From Sphingomonadales bacterium (lineage in GTDB: Bacteria > Pseudomonadota > Alphaproteobacteria > Sphingomonadales > Sphingomonadaceae), in the NCBI GenBank assembly GCA_025356275.1, contig JANXUK010000046.1, positions 1 through 32,005 of the forward strand: a DNA stretch of 32,005 nt, in the 5' to 3' direction. Below are positions 8,146-16,163 of the stretch, piece by piece (position 1 is the stretch's first letter; every line of letters begins with the position of its first letter). Made by a program: the position numbers and the translations under genes. A model generated the notes under the pieces. The model was not told the DNA's origin. It saw nothing but the letters and a program-made list of their open reading frames with translations, and ran no database searches.

Positions 8146-8150
8146 CTCCT
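8146..8150 (-). promoter_or_regulatory. Ribosome binding site that selects the AUA start of infC
   Basis: On the minus strand the sequence AGGAGATCGGACTATA places AGGAG eight bases before ATA (8137-8135). The next possible start, ATG 8116, lies 29 bases from AGGAG, too far for normal initiation, and the bases between are C-rich with no other purine tract. Confidence 0.7.
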
Positions 8151-8248
8151 GTAACATTATCGGGGCGTCCTTAAATCACAACGCGCGTTAGGGCAAAGTG
8201 TAAAACCGAATGGTTAACGGGTTTCATTGGGGTAGCTTTGGGGGAGGG

Positions 8249-8420
8249 GTTTGTGCCTTCGCGCGTTGAGTCTTTTGCGGCCGCCTGCCTGCGGGGGAAG
8301 CCTGTTCCATCCCGCGCCCCCTCCCGACCTCCCATTCAGGATGGAACGCTGTGGGAGGTCGGGAGGGGGCGCGGGCCAAATTCCGCCGGCAGACGGCAAA
8401 TAGATGCACAGGCTTTCCGA
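8249..8420. repeat. Palindromic intergenic repeat, copy 1
   Basis: The core is a perfect 24-base-pair inverted repeat (8311-8334 with 8352-8375) around a 17-base loop starting TTCAGG. The stem contains CTCCCGACCTCCCA, shared with three other places in the window. A weaker left half-module (TTGTGCCTTCGCGCG, about 8250) and a right half-module (CCGCCGGCAGACGGCAAATA, then GCACAGGCTTTCCG, to 8420) flank it. It occupies most of the roughly 350-base gap between the infC leader and the pdeM end. The remainder of that gap (8421-8487) holds a second GGCAAATAGACACGGGA fragment similar to the right module, and no gene. Confidence 0.85.
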
Positions 8421-8487
8421 AAAGCGCCCTTTTGCGTTTTTTGGCAAATAGACACGGGACGGGACCGCCTTTCCGGCAGCGTTCAAA

Positions 8488-9171
8488 TCACTCCCGCCAC
8501 AGGGCAAAGCTGGCCACTTTCGCCCCCGCCGGCACCAGCGCATCAATGTGCCGCGCCGGCTGCATCGCGGCGCGAATCGCCGGGCTCGCCGCATCGAGGC
8601 CGCCCGTCAGCGCGCCGAATGCCGGCAGGATCAGCCGCGTCTCACTCCGCACCGCGCAGGGCCGCGCGATCCTTCGTCCGCGCGCGAAGACCGCCAGCTT
8701 GGGGTGGAAATGCCCCGACAGTTCCGGCCCGATCGCGCCGCCGGGCCGCGCCTCATGCCGCAGGGTCACGCCGCCAACGGTCAGCTCATCGACCACAGTG
8801 CCGCCCCATTCGGCGCGCGCGTCATGGTTGCCCGCGATCCACACGAAGTCGGTGGCGCGTGTAAGAGCTGCCAGCATTCCCGCCGCATGTGGCTCCATCC
8901 GCGCCGGACCGCCGGCATCGTGGAACGAATCGCCGAGGCAGAACACCCGCCGCGCCCCGCTCGCCCGGATCGCCAGCGCGAGGCGCCCCAGCGTCTCCCG
9001 GCTGTCATAGGGCGGCAGCATCTGGCCCCGCGCGGCGTACCAGCTCGCCTTCTCGAGATGCAGATCGGCGACCAGCAACGCCTGCTCACGCGGCCAATAG
9101 AGCGCGCGCGCGGCGGATAGCAGCCACTCCTCGCCGGCAAAATCCAGCGGTGCGAACGAAACGGGAACCAT
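8488..9171 (-). CDS. pdeM: Ligase-associated DNA damage response endonuclease PdeM
   Basis: This is a 227-residue calcineurin-type metallophosphoesterase. Metal-binding motifs are in order: ADLHLEKAS (residues 35-43), LGDSFHDAG (79-87), AGNHDARAEWGG (about 115) and SGHFHPK (about 150). The combination with DLHLEK and PPYDSRETL is characteristic of the family annotated as PdeM, which elsewhere sits with an ATP-dependent DNA ligase, an exonuclease and an Lhr-type helicase. Those partners are not beside it here. ATG 9171 is chosen because the conserved protein begins there; the open frame extends upstream into the divergent hemF promoter region. It diverges from hemF with 44 bases between start codons. 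Substrate and precise role are inferred from the family. Confidence 0.88.
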   Translation of the reverse strand: MVPVSFAPLDFAGEEWLLSAARALYWPREQALLVADLHLEKASWYAARGQMLPPYDSRETLGRLALAIRASGARRVFCLGDSFHDAGGPARMEPHAAGMLAALTRATDFVWIAGNHDARAEWGGTVVDELTVGGVTLRHEARPGGAIGPELSGHFHPKLAVFARGRRIARPCAVRSETRLILPAFGALTGGLDAASPAIRAAMQPARHIDALVPAGAKVASFALWRE

Positions 9172-9215
9172 TACTCGCCCTTGCCGCAGGGCGCCGGGTT
9201 TGGCAAGGCCCCCGC

Positions 9216-10094
9216 ATGAGTGATTGGGCCCCCCAGACCGCGCGTGCGAAAACCGCTTTCGAAGGCCTGCGCGATGCGATCTGCGCCAGCTTTGAGGGCA
9301 TCGAGGCCGAGGCCGGCTCCTTCGCCAGCTTCGCCTACACACCATGGAGCCGCGAGGCCGTGGCCGGAGAAGCGTCCGAAAACTCCGGGCCTGAAACCGG
9401 CGGCGGTACGCGCGGGGTGATGAAAGGCTTGGTGTTCGAGAAGGTCGGCGTCAACGTCTCGACCGTCCACGGCGCGCTGGCGAAGGATTTTGCCGGCAGC
9501 ATCAATGGCGCCAGCGCCGATGCGCCCCGCTTCACCGCCACCGGGCTCAGCCTGGTCGCGCATATGGCCAATCCGCATGTGCCGGCGGTGCATATGAACC
9601 TGCGCTTCCTGACCACCACCAAGGCGTGGTTCGGCGGCGGCGCCGATCTCAACCCACCGCTGCCGCGCGATGAGGATACGGCGGATTTCCATGCGGCGAT
9701 GCGCGCGGCGTGTGATGCGCATGGCGCCGATTATTACGCGCGCTACAAGGCCTGGGCCGACGAGTATTTCTACATCCCCCACCGCCAGTGCCACCGGGGT
9801 GTCGGCGGGATCTTTTACGACCACCTCGAATGCCAGGATATGGCGCAATGGGAGGCCAATTTCGCTTTTACGTGCGCGGTCGGCGGGGCGTTTTTGGAGA
9901 TTTTCCCCGCGCTGGTCCGCCGCCGCATGGCCGAGGGTTTCACCCCCGCCGACAAGGCTCGCCAGCTCGCCTGGCGCGGGCGTTATGCCGAGTTTAATCT
10001 GGTCTATGACCGGGGCACGCTGTTCGGGCTGAAAACCGGCGGGAATATCGACGCCATCCTGATGAGCCTGCCGCCCGAGGCGACCTGGGTCTGA
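9216..10094 (+). CDS. hemF: Oxygen-dependent coproporphyrinogen III oxidase
   Basis: HemF decarboxylates coproporphyrinogen III to protoporphyrinogen IX using oxygen, in cytosolic haem synthesis. The 292 residues include VFEKVGVNVSTVHG, NPHVPAVHMNLRFL, WFGGGADLNPPLP, HRGVGGIFYDHL and the C-terminal EFNLVYDRGTLFGLKTGGN with SLPPEATW. These motifs bear the conserved histidines and arginines of the family. The start at 9216 gives the standard N-terminus. The oxygen-dependent form indicates aerobic metabolism. It is divergent from pdeM and its stop lies one base from the stop of the leftward small membrane gene. Confidence 0.97.
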   Translation: MSDWAPQTARAKTAFEGLRDAICASFEGIEAEAGSFASFAYTPWSREAVAGEASENSGPETGGGTRGVMKGLVFEKVGVNVSTVHGALAKDFAGSINGASADAPRFTATGLSLVAHMANPHVPAVHMNLRFLTTTKAWFGGGADLNPPLPRDEDTADFHAAMRAACDAHGADYYARYKAWADEYFYIPHRQCHRGVGGIFYDHLECQDMAQWEANFAFTCAVGGAFLEIFPALVRRRMAEGFTPADKARQLAWRGRYAEFNLVYDRGTLFGLKTGGNIDAILMSLPPEATWV

Positions 10095-10095
10095 A

Positions 10096-10335
10096 TCAGT
10101 CGTCCCTGGCATCCGTGGGCTTGGTGCCGTCGGAAATGCGCAGGTTCTTGGCCCGGCCGAACACCCATTCCCAGGTCTTGTAGCGGGCGATACTGCGCCG
10201 CCGGGATTTCTCGCGCTGGGAGTGGCGGAACGCCTCGCGGCGCTGGCTGAGCGCGCGCAGGACCAGTACTGCCGCGGCGACCAGCACGATCACCACCCAC
10301 AGCCAGATCGGAATGTTTGCGAAATGATTGATCAT
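10096..10335 (-). CDS. Small single-pass membrane protein, unknown function
   Basis: The reading frame gives 79 residues: a short N-terminus, one hydrophobic helix (IPIWLWVVIVLVAAAVLVL, about residues 8-26), then a strongly basic cytoplasmic-type tail rich in Arg and Gln (RREAFRHSQREKSRRR). It ends in polar residues. I do not recognise a family. The ATG at 10335 is the first that places the helix at the N-terminus; an open frame extends upstream without coding character. It is convergent with hemF, their stop codons separated by one base, which supports a real gene end. Confidence 0.55.
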   Translation of the reverse strand: MINHFANIPIWLWVVIVLVAAAVLVLRALSQRREAFRHSQREKSRRRSIARYKTWEWVFGRAKNLRISDGTKPTDARDD

Positions 10336-10643
10336 CAGAGCCAGCCGGCAGAGACCGCCGGGCGCGGCGCACGGTGCGGGACAGGGAACCTTTTGTGGCA
10401 GTTGGGCATGTCGCGGTCCTAACGCACAATTGTTACCACTAAGCATGGGGGCGCGGGGAGACGTACAGCCCTCAGGCCCCGGAAAGCTGTTTGTAAATTT
10501 CCATCCCACAATATCCCACAAGCTGCCTGAATTCCACCGGTTTGTCACTGCCGCACCGGATTGGCACGCCGGCTGATTGCCAAAATTGCTTGGCGCGCGC
10601 TTGGCGCTTGCCCTTTGTGCCGGCTTGCCCCCATCTATTGGTG
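10336..10643. other. Intergenic region upstream of rsh, with a tandem TGGGA motif
   Basis: These 308 bases separate two divergent genes and hold no convincing coding sequence. On the minus strand there is TGGGA-N5-TGGGA (10518-10504; TCCCACAA repeated at 10504 and 10514 on the plus strand), the spacing seen in MraZ boxes. Near the rsh start the sequence is repetitive (TTGGCGCGCGCTTGGCGCTTG, about 10589-10609). I see no clear promoter for rsh and no RNA gene. Confidence 0.4.
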
Positions 10644-12740
10644 ATGTTGCGTCAGTACGAACTTGTCGAAAGGGTGCGGGCCTACGATCCCGATGTCGAT
10701 GAGGCGATGCTTAACCGCGCCTATGTCTATACTGTTCAGAAACACGGCACCCAAAAGCGCGCCAGCGGCGATCCCTATTTCTCGCATCCGATAGAGGTCG
10801 CGGGTCTGATGACCGAGCTGAAGCTCGACGCCGAAACCATTATGACCGCGCTGCTGCACGATACGGTCGAGGATACGCTGGCCACCATTGGCGAGATCGA
10901 GGCGCTGTTCGGGCCCGATGTGGCGCGGCTGGTCGATGGGGTGACCAAGCTCTCCAAGATCGAGGCGATGACCGAGAATGAGCGTGCCGCCGAAAACCTG
11001 CGCAAATTCCTGCTGGCGATGAGCGAGGATCTGCGCGTGTTGCTGGTCAAGCTGGCCGACCGGCTGCACAATATGCGCACGTTGCATTTCATCAAAAGCG
11101 AGGAGAAACGCCGCCGGATCGCGCGCGAAACCATGGATATCTACGCGCCGCTGGCCGAGCGGGTGGGGATGTATGAATATATGCGGGAGATGCAGCTGCT
11201 CGCCTTCGAACAGCTGGAGCCGGACGGCTACGCCACGATCACCGGGCGACTGGCGCTGATCCGCAGCCAGGAAGGCGGGCAGGTCGAGACCATCGCGCTG
11301 GCGATCAGCCAGGTTCTGACCCAGGCGGGCATCCGCTGCACCGTGTCGGGCCGAGAAAAGCACCCCTATTCGATCTGGAAGAAGATCGCGGAGCGGCATG
11401 TCAGCTTTGAGCAGATTACCGACATCATGGCCTTTCGCGTCACCACCGGCTCGGTCGAGGATTGCTATCGCGCGATCGGCATCCTGCACACCACCTGGCA
11501 GATGATTCCTGGACGCTTCAAGGATTACATCTCGACCCCCAAGTCCAATGGCTATCGCTCGCTGCACACGGCGCTGATTTATGAGAATTCGATGCGGATG
11601 GAGGTGCAGGTGCGCACCGATGCGATGCACCGTACGAATGAATACGGCCTCGCGGCGCATTGGGCCTATAAGGCGGGCGGCGGGGTCAGGCCCGATGGGC
11701 AGGTCGGCTGGCTGCGCGACCTGATCGAGATCGTGGACGCCAGCCATGATGCCGAGGAGCTGCTGGAGCACACAAGGCTGGCGATTTATCAGGACCGCAT
11801 CTTTGCCTTCACCCCCAAGGGCACGCTGTTCCAATTGCCCAAAGGGGCGACGCCGGTCGATTTTGCCTATGCGGTCCACACCGATCTGGGTGACATGGCG
11901 GTGGGGGCCAAGATCAACGGGCGCCACATGCCGCTGCGAACCGCGCTGAACAATGGCGACGTGGTGGAGATCATCAAGAGCCGCTCGACCCAGCCGCAGC
12001 TGTCATGGCTGAGCTTTGTGGTCACCGGCAAGGCTCGCTCCGCCATCCGTCGCGCGGTGCGCCAGAAGGAACGCGCGGAGATCGCCGCGATCGGCACCAA
12101 ACTGCTTGAGGAAATCATCGACCGGCTGCCCGGCAAGATCGGCAAGAAGGCGATTGGCGCTGCCGCACGCCGGTTGGGCTTTGGCAGCACCGAGGAGCTG
12201 CTGATCGCGATCGGCACCGCCAAGGTCGGGGACCGCGACGTGATGGAGGCGCTGGTGCCCGGCAGCGCGCGGGGCCTCGCCGATCCCGATCACTGGCCCA
12301 AGCAGGAGCGAGCCATCTCGATCCGCGGCCTGACTGCGGGGATGGCGTTCCAGATGGCGCAATGCTGTCATGCGGTGCCCGGCGACCGCATTGTGGGCTT
12401 GCGCCGGCCGGGGCTGGGGGTGGAGGTGCATTCGATCGATTGCCTGACGCTGGCCGACGGAGTCGATGCCGACTGGCTCGACCTCAGCTGGGGCGAGCGG
12501 ACCACCGGCGCGGTCGGGCGGCTAAGCTGTGTGCTGTATAACCGTCCCGGCACGCTGGCCGAGGTGACCGGTATCTTCGCCGCCAACATGGCAAATATCG
12601 TGAGCCTGCGCCTGACCCAGCGCGACGAATTGTTCGGCACCTATGAGATGGACTTGGATGTGGCGGACCTGGCGCACTTGACCCGCATCGTCAGCTCGCT
12701 GCGGGCGAGTGATGCGGTGGCGCAGGCGGAGCGGATTTGA
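10644..12740 (+). CDS. Bifunctional (p)ppGpp synthetase/hydrolase (Rsh)
   Basis: This enzyme makes and degrades the alarmone (p)ppGpp. Domains in order over 698 residues: an HD hydrolase domain (about 20-190) with ALLHDTVEDT and ADRLHNMRTL; a synthetase domain (about 235-360) with ITDIMAFRV, FKDYISTPKSNGYRSLHT and EVQVRTDAMH; TGS (about 385-450) with FAFTPKGTLFQLPKGATPVD; a helical and Cys-containing zone (MAQCCHAVPGD); and a C-terminal ACT domain (about 625-695) with YNRPGTLAEVTGIFA. Intact HD residues suggest hydrolysis is retained, as expected for a single alphaproteobacterial Rsh. The ATG at 10644 gives the standard MLRQYELVERV start. It could be called relA or spoT by different annotators. 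Confidence 0.96.
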   Translation: MLRQYELVERVRAYDPDVDEAMLNRAYVYTVQKHGTQKRASGDPYFSHPIEVAGLMTELKLDAETIMTALLHDTVEDTLATIGEIEALFGPDVARLVDGVTKLSKIEAMTENERAAENLRKFLLAMSEDLRVLLVKLADRLHNMRTLHFIKSEEKRRRIARETMDIYAPLAERVGMYEYMREMQLLAFEQLEPDGYATITGRLALIRSQEGGQVETIALAISQVLTQAGIRCTVSGREKHPYSIWKKIAERHVSFEQITDIMAFRVTTGSVEDCYRAIGILHTTWQMIPGRFKDYISTPKSNGYRSLHTALIYENSMRMEVQVRTDAMHRTNEYGLAAHWAYKAGGGVRPDGQVGWLRDLIEIVDASHDAEELLEHTRLAIYQDRIFAFTPKGTLFQLPKGATPVDFAYAVHTDLGDMAVGAKINGRHMPLRTALNNGDVVEIIKSRSTQPQLSWLSFVVTGKARSAIRRAVRQKERAEIAAIGTKLLEEIIDRLPGKIGKKAIGAAARRLGFGSTEELLIAIGTAKVGDRDVMEALVPGSARGLADPDHWPKQERAISIRGLTAGMAFQMAQCCHAVPGDRIVGLRRPGLGVEVHSIDCLTLADGVDADWLDLSWGERTTGAVGRLSCVLYNRPGTLAEVTGIFAANMANIVSLRLTQRDELFGTYEMDLDVADLAHLTRIVSSLRASDAVAQAERI

Positions 12741-12754
12741 GGCTTTGTTGAGGT

Positions 12755-12940
12755 AAGCCTGTGCCACCAGGGTCTGTTTGACTGGCGACAATACGGTGCA
12801 GCCTGTGCCATCCCGCGCGCGCCCTCCCGACCTCCCACAGCGTATATCCTGAATGGGAGGTCGGGAGGGGGCGCGGGATGGCACAGGCTGCACCCGTCGG
12901 CAGGCGGCAAAGACCCTGCGCGGGATGACACAGGCTTCCG
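12755..12940. repeat. Palindromic intergenic repeat, copy 2
   Basis: The core inverted repeat pairs 12797-12837 with 12854-12892, about 39 base pairs with one two-base bulge around a 16-base loop. It shares CTCCCGACCTCCCA and GCCTGTGCCATCCCGCG with the other copies; the loop is in reverse orientation to copies 1 and 3. The left half-module (AAGCCTGTGCCA...GTTTGACTGGCG, 12755-12786) and right half-module (GTCGGCAGGCGGCAAAG then ACACAGGCTT, to about 12940) flank it. It fills the gap between rsh and the sulfotransferase gene and may act as a transcript-end hairpin for rsh. Confidence 0.88.
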
Positions 12941-13025
12941 GGCGCGGCGGCCAAACACCTCAAACCGCCCCAACATATCCCCCCGGTGATGCCCGCGCCC
13001 CTCGCCAAGCCCGCCGCCGCTGGGC

Positions 13026-14198
13026 ATGGTCGCCGCCATGCTGCAAACCCCCGCCACACTGATCGCCCGCGCCTGCGATGCCGCCCGGCTGGAACATTTC
13101 GGCGCCAGTGATTCTGGAGGGGGCAACCTGCGCGAGGGCCTCGTCCGGTTGATCGCATCCGCCAATGCCGAGGCGCGGCTCAATACCAATGGCGTCGCCG
13201 CATTGGAGCGTCAGATCGTGATGCTGCTGATCCGCCGGCTCGAGGTTGAGGACTGGTTCGCGCGCCATCCCGAGATCGAGGACCAGCGGATCACCGCGCC
13301 CCTTATGGTGCTGGGCCTGCCGCGCACCGGCTCGACCGCGCTGCACTGCCTGCTGGCCGAGGACCCGGCGGCGCGCACTATCCGCAATTGGGAGGGGATG
13401 CGCCCGTGCCCCCCGCCCGAGCTGGCCACCGCCGCCAGCGATCCGCGCATCGCCGAGATGCAGGGGCATATGGCGGGCCGCGCCGCGATGACCCCGCGCA
13501 TGCAGCAGATGGTGCCGAGCAGCGCGACCTCGCCGGTCGAGGACCAGCTGTTGATGGGGCATGATTTCGCCTCGCAGATATTCCAGGCGAGCCTGCACAT
13601 CCCCTCATACGTGCGCTGGTTCAACGAGGAGGCCGATCTGGTGCCCACCTTCGCCTATGTGAAGCGGGTGCTCAAACTGTTGCAATGGCGCTGCCCGCCG
13701 ACGCGGTGGCGGCTGAAAAGCCCGACCTACAGCCTCGCGGTGGAGGCGCTCGATGCGGTGTTCCCCGACGCGCGTTACTGCATGACGCACCGCGACGTGG
13801 CCTCGGTGATCCCCTCGGTGGCTGATCTTTATTACGAGATGCACAAACCCGGCACCGACACGCCCGACATGGCGTGGCTGGGCGCGGTCAACGCCGAATG
13901 GACCGAGCTGGGCATGCGGCGCGTGATGGCGTTCCGCGATGCGGGGCACGATCACCGCTTTTACGACATCCATTTTGCGGCGATGCAAAACGATCCCTTC
14001 GGCGAAATCGCGCGGCTCTATGCGTTTATCGGCGAGGAGTTCAGCGATGCGGCGCGGTTCGCAATGCAGGCATGGCGCACCAACACGCCGCGCGAAAAGC
14101 ATGGCCGGCACGAATATGAGGCCAGCGATTTCGGGCTGGACCCCGCCGCTTTGCGCCAGCGCTTCGCGTTTTACAGCGAGCGATTTGGGGTGGCTTAA
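13026..14198 (+). CDS. Sulfotransferase-family protein
   Basis: This 390-residue protein looks like the bacterial Sulfotransfer_3 type, which uses PAPS as sulfate donor. The 5'-phosphosulfate-binding P-loop is LGLPRTGSTALHCLL (about residue 96). A second region, MTHRDVASVIPSVADLY (about 253), matches the 3'-phosphate-binding Arg/Ser stretch. WRLKSPTY just before it is also usual in the family. The acceptor substrate cannot be inferred, and related proteins are widespread in sphingomonads without known function. The start may be ATG 13026 or ATG 13038. Its TAA (14196-14198) overlaps the stop of the opposing alpha-glucosidase gene. Confidence 0.8.
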   Translation: MVAAMLQTPATLIARACDAARLEHFGASDSGGGNLREGLVRLIASANAEARLNTNGVAALERQIVMLLIRRLEVEDWFARHPEIEDQRITAPLMVLGLPRTGSTALHCLLAEDPAARTIRNWEGMRPCPPPELATAASDPRIAEMQGHMAGRAAMTPRMQQMVPSSATSPVEDQLLMGHDFASQIFQASLHIPSYVRWFNEEADLVPTFAYVKRVLKLLQWRCPPTRWRLKSPTYSLAVEALDAVFPDARYCMTHRDVASVIPSVADLYYEMHKPGTDTPDMAWLGAVNAEWTELGMRRVMAFRDAGHDHRFYDIHFAAMQNDPFGEIARLYAFIGEEFSDAARFAMQAWRTNTPREKHGRHEYEASDFGLDPAALRQRFAFYSERFGVA

Positions 14199-15805
14199 GC
14201 CAGCGGCACAATCACCGTCTCATAAGCACCAATCGTGCGCCCAAGCTCCTTCACCCGGCGCGGCATGGCCCCCAGATTGAATGCGCAGGCGAGCCGCTCG
14301 TCGCCGTAAACCCGCTCAAAATACAGCATGTCGCCGCGCGCGACGCAATTCTCCAGCCGGCCCAGCCGCAGCGGCGCCGACCCGCGCCGCTGCGCCAGCA
14401 CCGCCCGCCAATGCGCCAGCAGCGCCGCGTCATCGCCCTCCTGCACCGCCACCGCCCGGCCCAGATTGCCCGCCGACAGCGGCAGCCACGGCTCACCATC
14501 GGTAAACCCGCCGAGCGGCGCACTGGTCCACGGCATCGGTGTGCGCACCCCGTCGCGGGACAGGGTCAGTGGCCAATTGGCGATCGCTTCGGGGTCTTTG
14601 AGCAAATGGAACGGGATCTCGTCCTGCTCCAGCCCCAGCTCCTGCCCCTGATAGACAAAGATATTGCCGCGCAGGCACACCAGCAGGCTCGCCGCCAGCC
14701 GTGCGAATGCATCGCGATGCTCGGACGCACACCAGCGCGAGACGAGGCGCGGCGCATCGTGGTTCTCGAACGCCCAGCTTGGCCAGCAGCCCCCGCCCCC
14801 GCCCCCGCCCTCGCCCTCGGCCCCGCCATCCGGCCATTGCGCCAGCGCCCGCGCGACCAGCCGCGCGGTCAGCGCCGGGGCGTAGAGGAACTCAAAGCCA
14901 TAGGCGCTGGACAGATGCGCCTCGCCCGCGGTGTAGGCCTGCATCAGCGGCAGCACGCCCTCGCCGCCCACCTCCGCCACGGTGAAGATCGCGCCGTATT
15001 CGTCGCATACACCCCGGATGCGCTTGATGAAATCCACCACGCCGGGGTGGTTCTGGCTATGCTCGCGGCGCTGATAATCGAATGATCGCGTCCGTTCGCG
15101 CTTGTCACGCGCGCCCAGCACAGGATTGTTGCGCAAGGCCGGATCGAACAGCGCATGGTTCAGCGCATCGAGCCGAAAGCCATCGACGCCGCGTTTCAGC
15201 CAGAACCGCGCCACGTCGAGCAGCGCATCCTGCACCGCCGGATTGTGACCATTGAGCTGCGGCTGCTCCTTCAGGAACTGATGCATGTAATATTGCCGCC
15301 GCCGCGCGTCCCAGGTCCAGGCCGGGCCACCGAACACCGATTGCCAGTTGCTGGGCGGGGTGCCGTCGCGCCTGGCATCGGCCCAGACGTACCAGTCGGC
15401 GCGCTCACTCGTCCGGCTGGCGCGGCTTTGGGTGAACCACGGATGCTGGTCCGAGGTATGCGCGAACACCAGATCGATGGTGACCCGCAGGCCCAGTTGA
15501 TGCGCCCGCGCCACCAGAGCATCGAAATCCGCCAGCGTGCCGAAGGTGGGGTCGACATCGCAATAATCCGCCACGTCATAGCCGTAATCCGCCATCGGCG
15601 AGGTGAAGAACGGCGAAATCCAGATCGCATCGACGCCAAGGCTGGCGACATGATCCAGATGCGCGGTGATGCCCGGCAGGTCGCCGATGCCATCGCCGTT
15701 GCTGTCGGCAAAGCTGCGCGGGTAGATCTGATAGATCGCGGCGCCTCGCCACCAGTCTTTGGGCCACCATTCGGGCGGCGCTGGGTGTGAATGATCGGTG
15801 ATCAT
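14195..15805 (-). CDS. GH13 alpha-glucosidase
   Basis: This glycoside hydrolase of 536 residues has the (beta/alpha)8 GH13 fold of the oligo-1,6-glucosidase/alpha-glucosidase type. Visible conserved regions: AAIYQIYPRSFADSNGDGIGD; DLVFAHTSDQHPWF (conserved region I, where His is usual as DxxxNH); GFRLDALNH with the nucleophile Asp near 212; FTVAEVGG with the general acid Glu near 276; and AFENHDAPR near 347. No signal peptide is present, so it is probably cytosolic and hydrolyses imported or glycogen-derived malto-oligosaccharides. The Gly-rich stretch EGEGGGGGGG before FENHD is unusual. The start at 15805 follows GGAG at a ten-base spacing. It faces the glg operon divergently across 358 bases. 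Confidence 0.9.
   Translation of the reverse strand: MITDHSHPAPPEWWPKDWWRGAAIYQIYPRSFADSNGDGIGDLPGITAHLDHVASLGVDAIWISPFFTSPMADYGYDVADYCDVDPTFGTLADFDALVARAHQLGLRVTIDLVFAHTSDQHPWFTQSRASRTSERADWYVWADARRDGTPPSNWQSVFGGPAWTWDARRRQYYMHQFLKEQPQLNGHNPAVQDALLDVARFWLKRGVDGFRLDALNHALFDPALRNNPVLGARDKRERTRSFDYQRREHSQNHPGVVDFIKRIRGVCDEYGAIFTVAEVGGEGVLPLMQAYTAGEAHLSSAYGFEFLYAPALTARLVARALAQWPDGGAEGEGGGGGGGCWPSWAFENHDAPRLVSRWCASEHRDAFARLAASLLVCLRGNIFVYQGQELGLEQDEIPFHLLKDPEAIANWPLTLSRDGVRTPMPWTSAPLGGFTDGEPWLPLSAGNLGRAVAVQEGDDAALLAHWRAVLAQRRGSAPLRLGRLENCVARGDMLYFERVYGDERLACAFNLGAMPRRVKELGRTIGAYETVIVPLA
14789..14818. repeat. Hexanucleotide repeat inside the alpha-glucosidase gene
   Basis: Three GCCCCC units (14789-14806) and two GCCCTC units (14807-14818) lie in tandem on the plus strand. 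Read leftward in the gene they encode Glu-Gly-Glu-Gly followed by a glycine run before the conserved FENHD strand. Gain or loss of whole units would preserve the frame and change loop length. Confidence 0.9.
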
Positions 15806-16163
15806 CGGTGGCGGGCTCCGGTGGGTTGACGCATGCGGTTGGGGTGGGCCGGGCGTGGTCCAGCCTGCTTCGCGGGTGCAGCATGCGCCCATGCAGGCCA
15901 TTCGTCCAAGAATTATGCCCGCCCGGACTGCCGAGCAGCCCTGAATACCTTTGCCCTGCCGATTTTACGCGCTTTTGCCCTAGCGCCCGGAGCCAAATGC
16001 GTGGACAACATCGGTCGGGATCGAAAAAAGGGAGGCACCGCATCGCCGGCCATGGCGGGCAGGGGGCCCCTGCGTGGGAGAGGTTGGAAGCATTGTTCAT
16101 ATGCAGGGCGGGTTGCCATCGGTGGCGGCCCGGCCAACATACCAACCGAGGGAGTTCCATCGC
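15806..16163. other. Divergent control region between the alpha-glucosidase and glgP genes
   Basis: The 358 bases must carry promoters for the glg operon to the right and the glucosidase gene to the left. I see the nearby direct/inverted pieces GCATGCGG, GCATGCGCCCATGC (about 15880-15895) and an A-rich purine tract, AAAAAAGGGAGG (about 16024-16035). I see no operator that I can assign to a known regulator. Short open frames here lack coding character. Confidence 0.4.

Noticed and set aside
8311-8375. Reading the GC-rich palindromes as a CRISPR array
   Set aside because: The copies are kilobases apart, not regularly spaced, and are long inverted repeats rather than short direct repeats with spacers.
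10589-10606. Possible second sigma-54 promoter (TTGGCGCGCGCTTGGC) before rsh
   Set aside because: GG and GC are ten bases apart, but both elements have mismatches (GCGC for GCAC, TGGC for TTGC) and the surrounding DNA is a GC-rich TTGGCGC repeat, so chance is likely.
10635-11927. Long open frame antisense to rsh (430 codons)
   Set aside because: It mirrors the codon pattern of a well-supported Rsh gene in high-GC DNA and has no ribosome site or recognisable domains.
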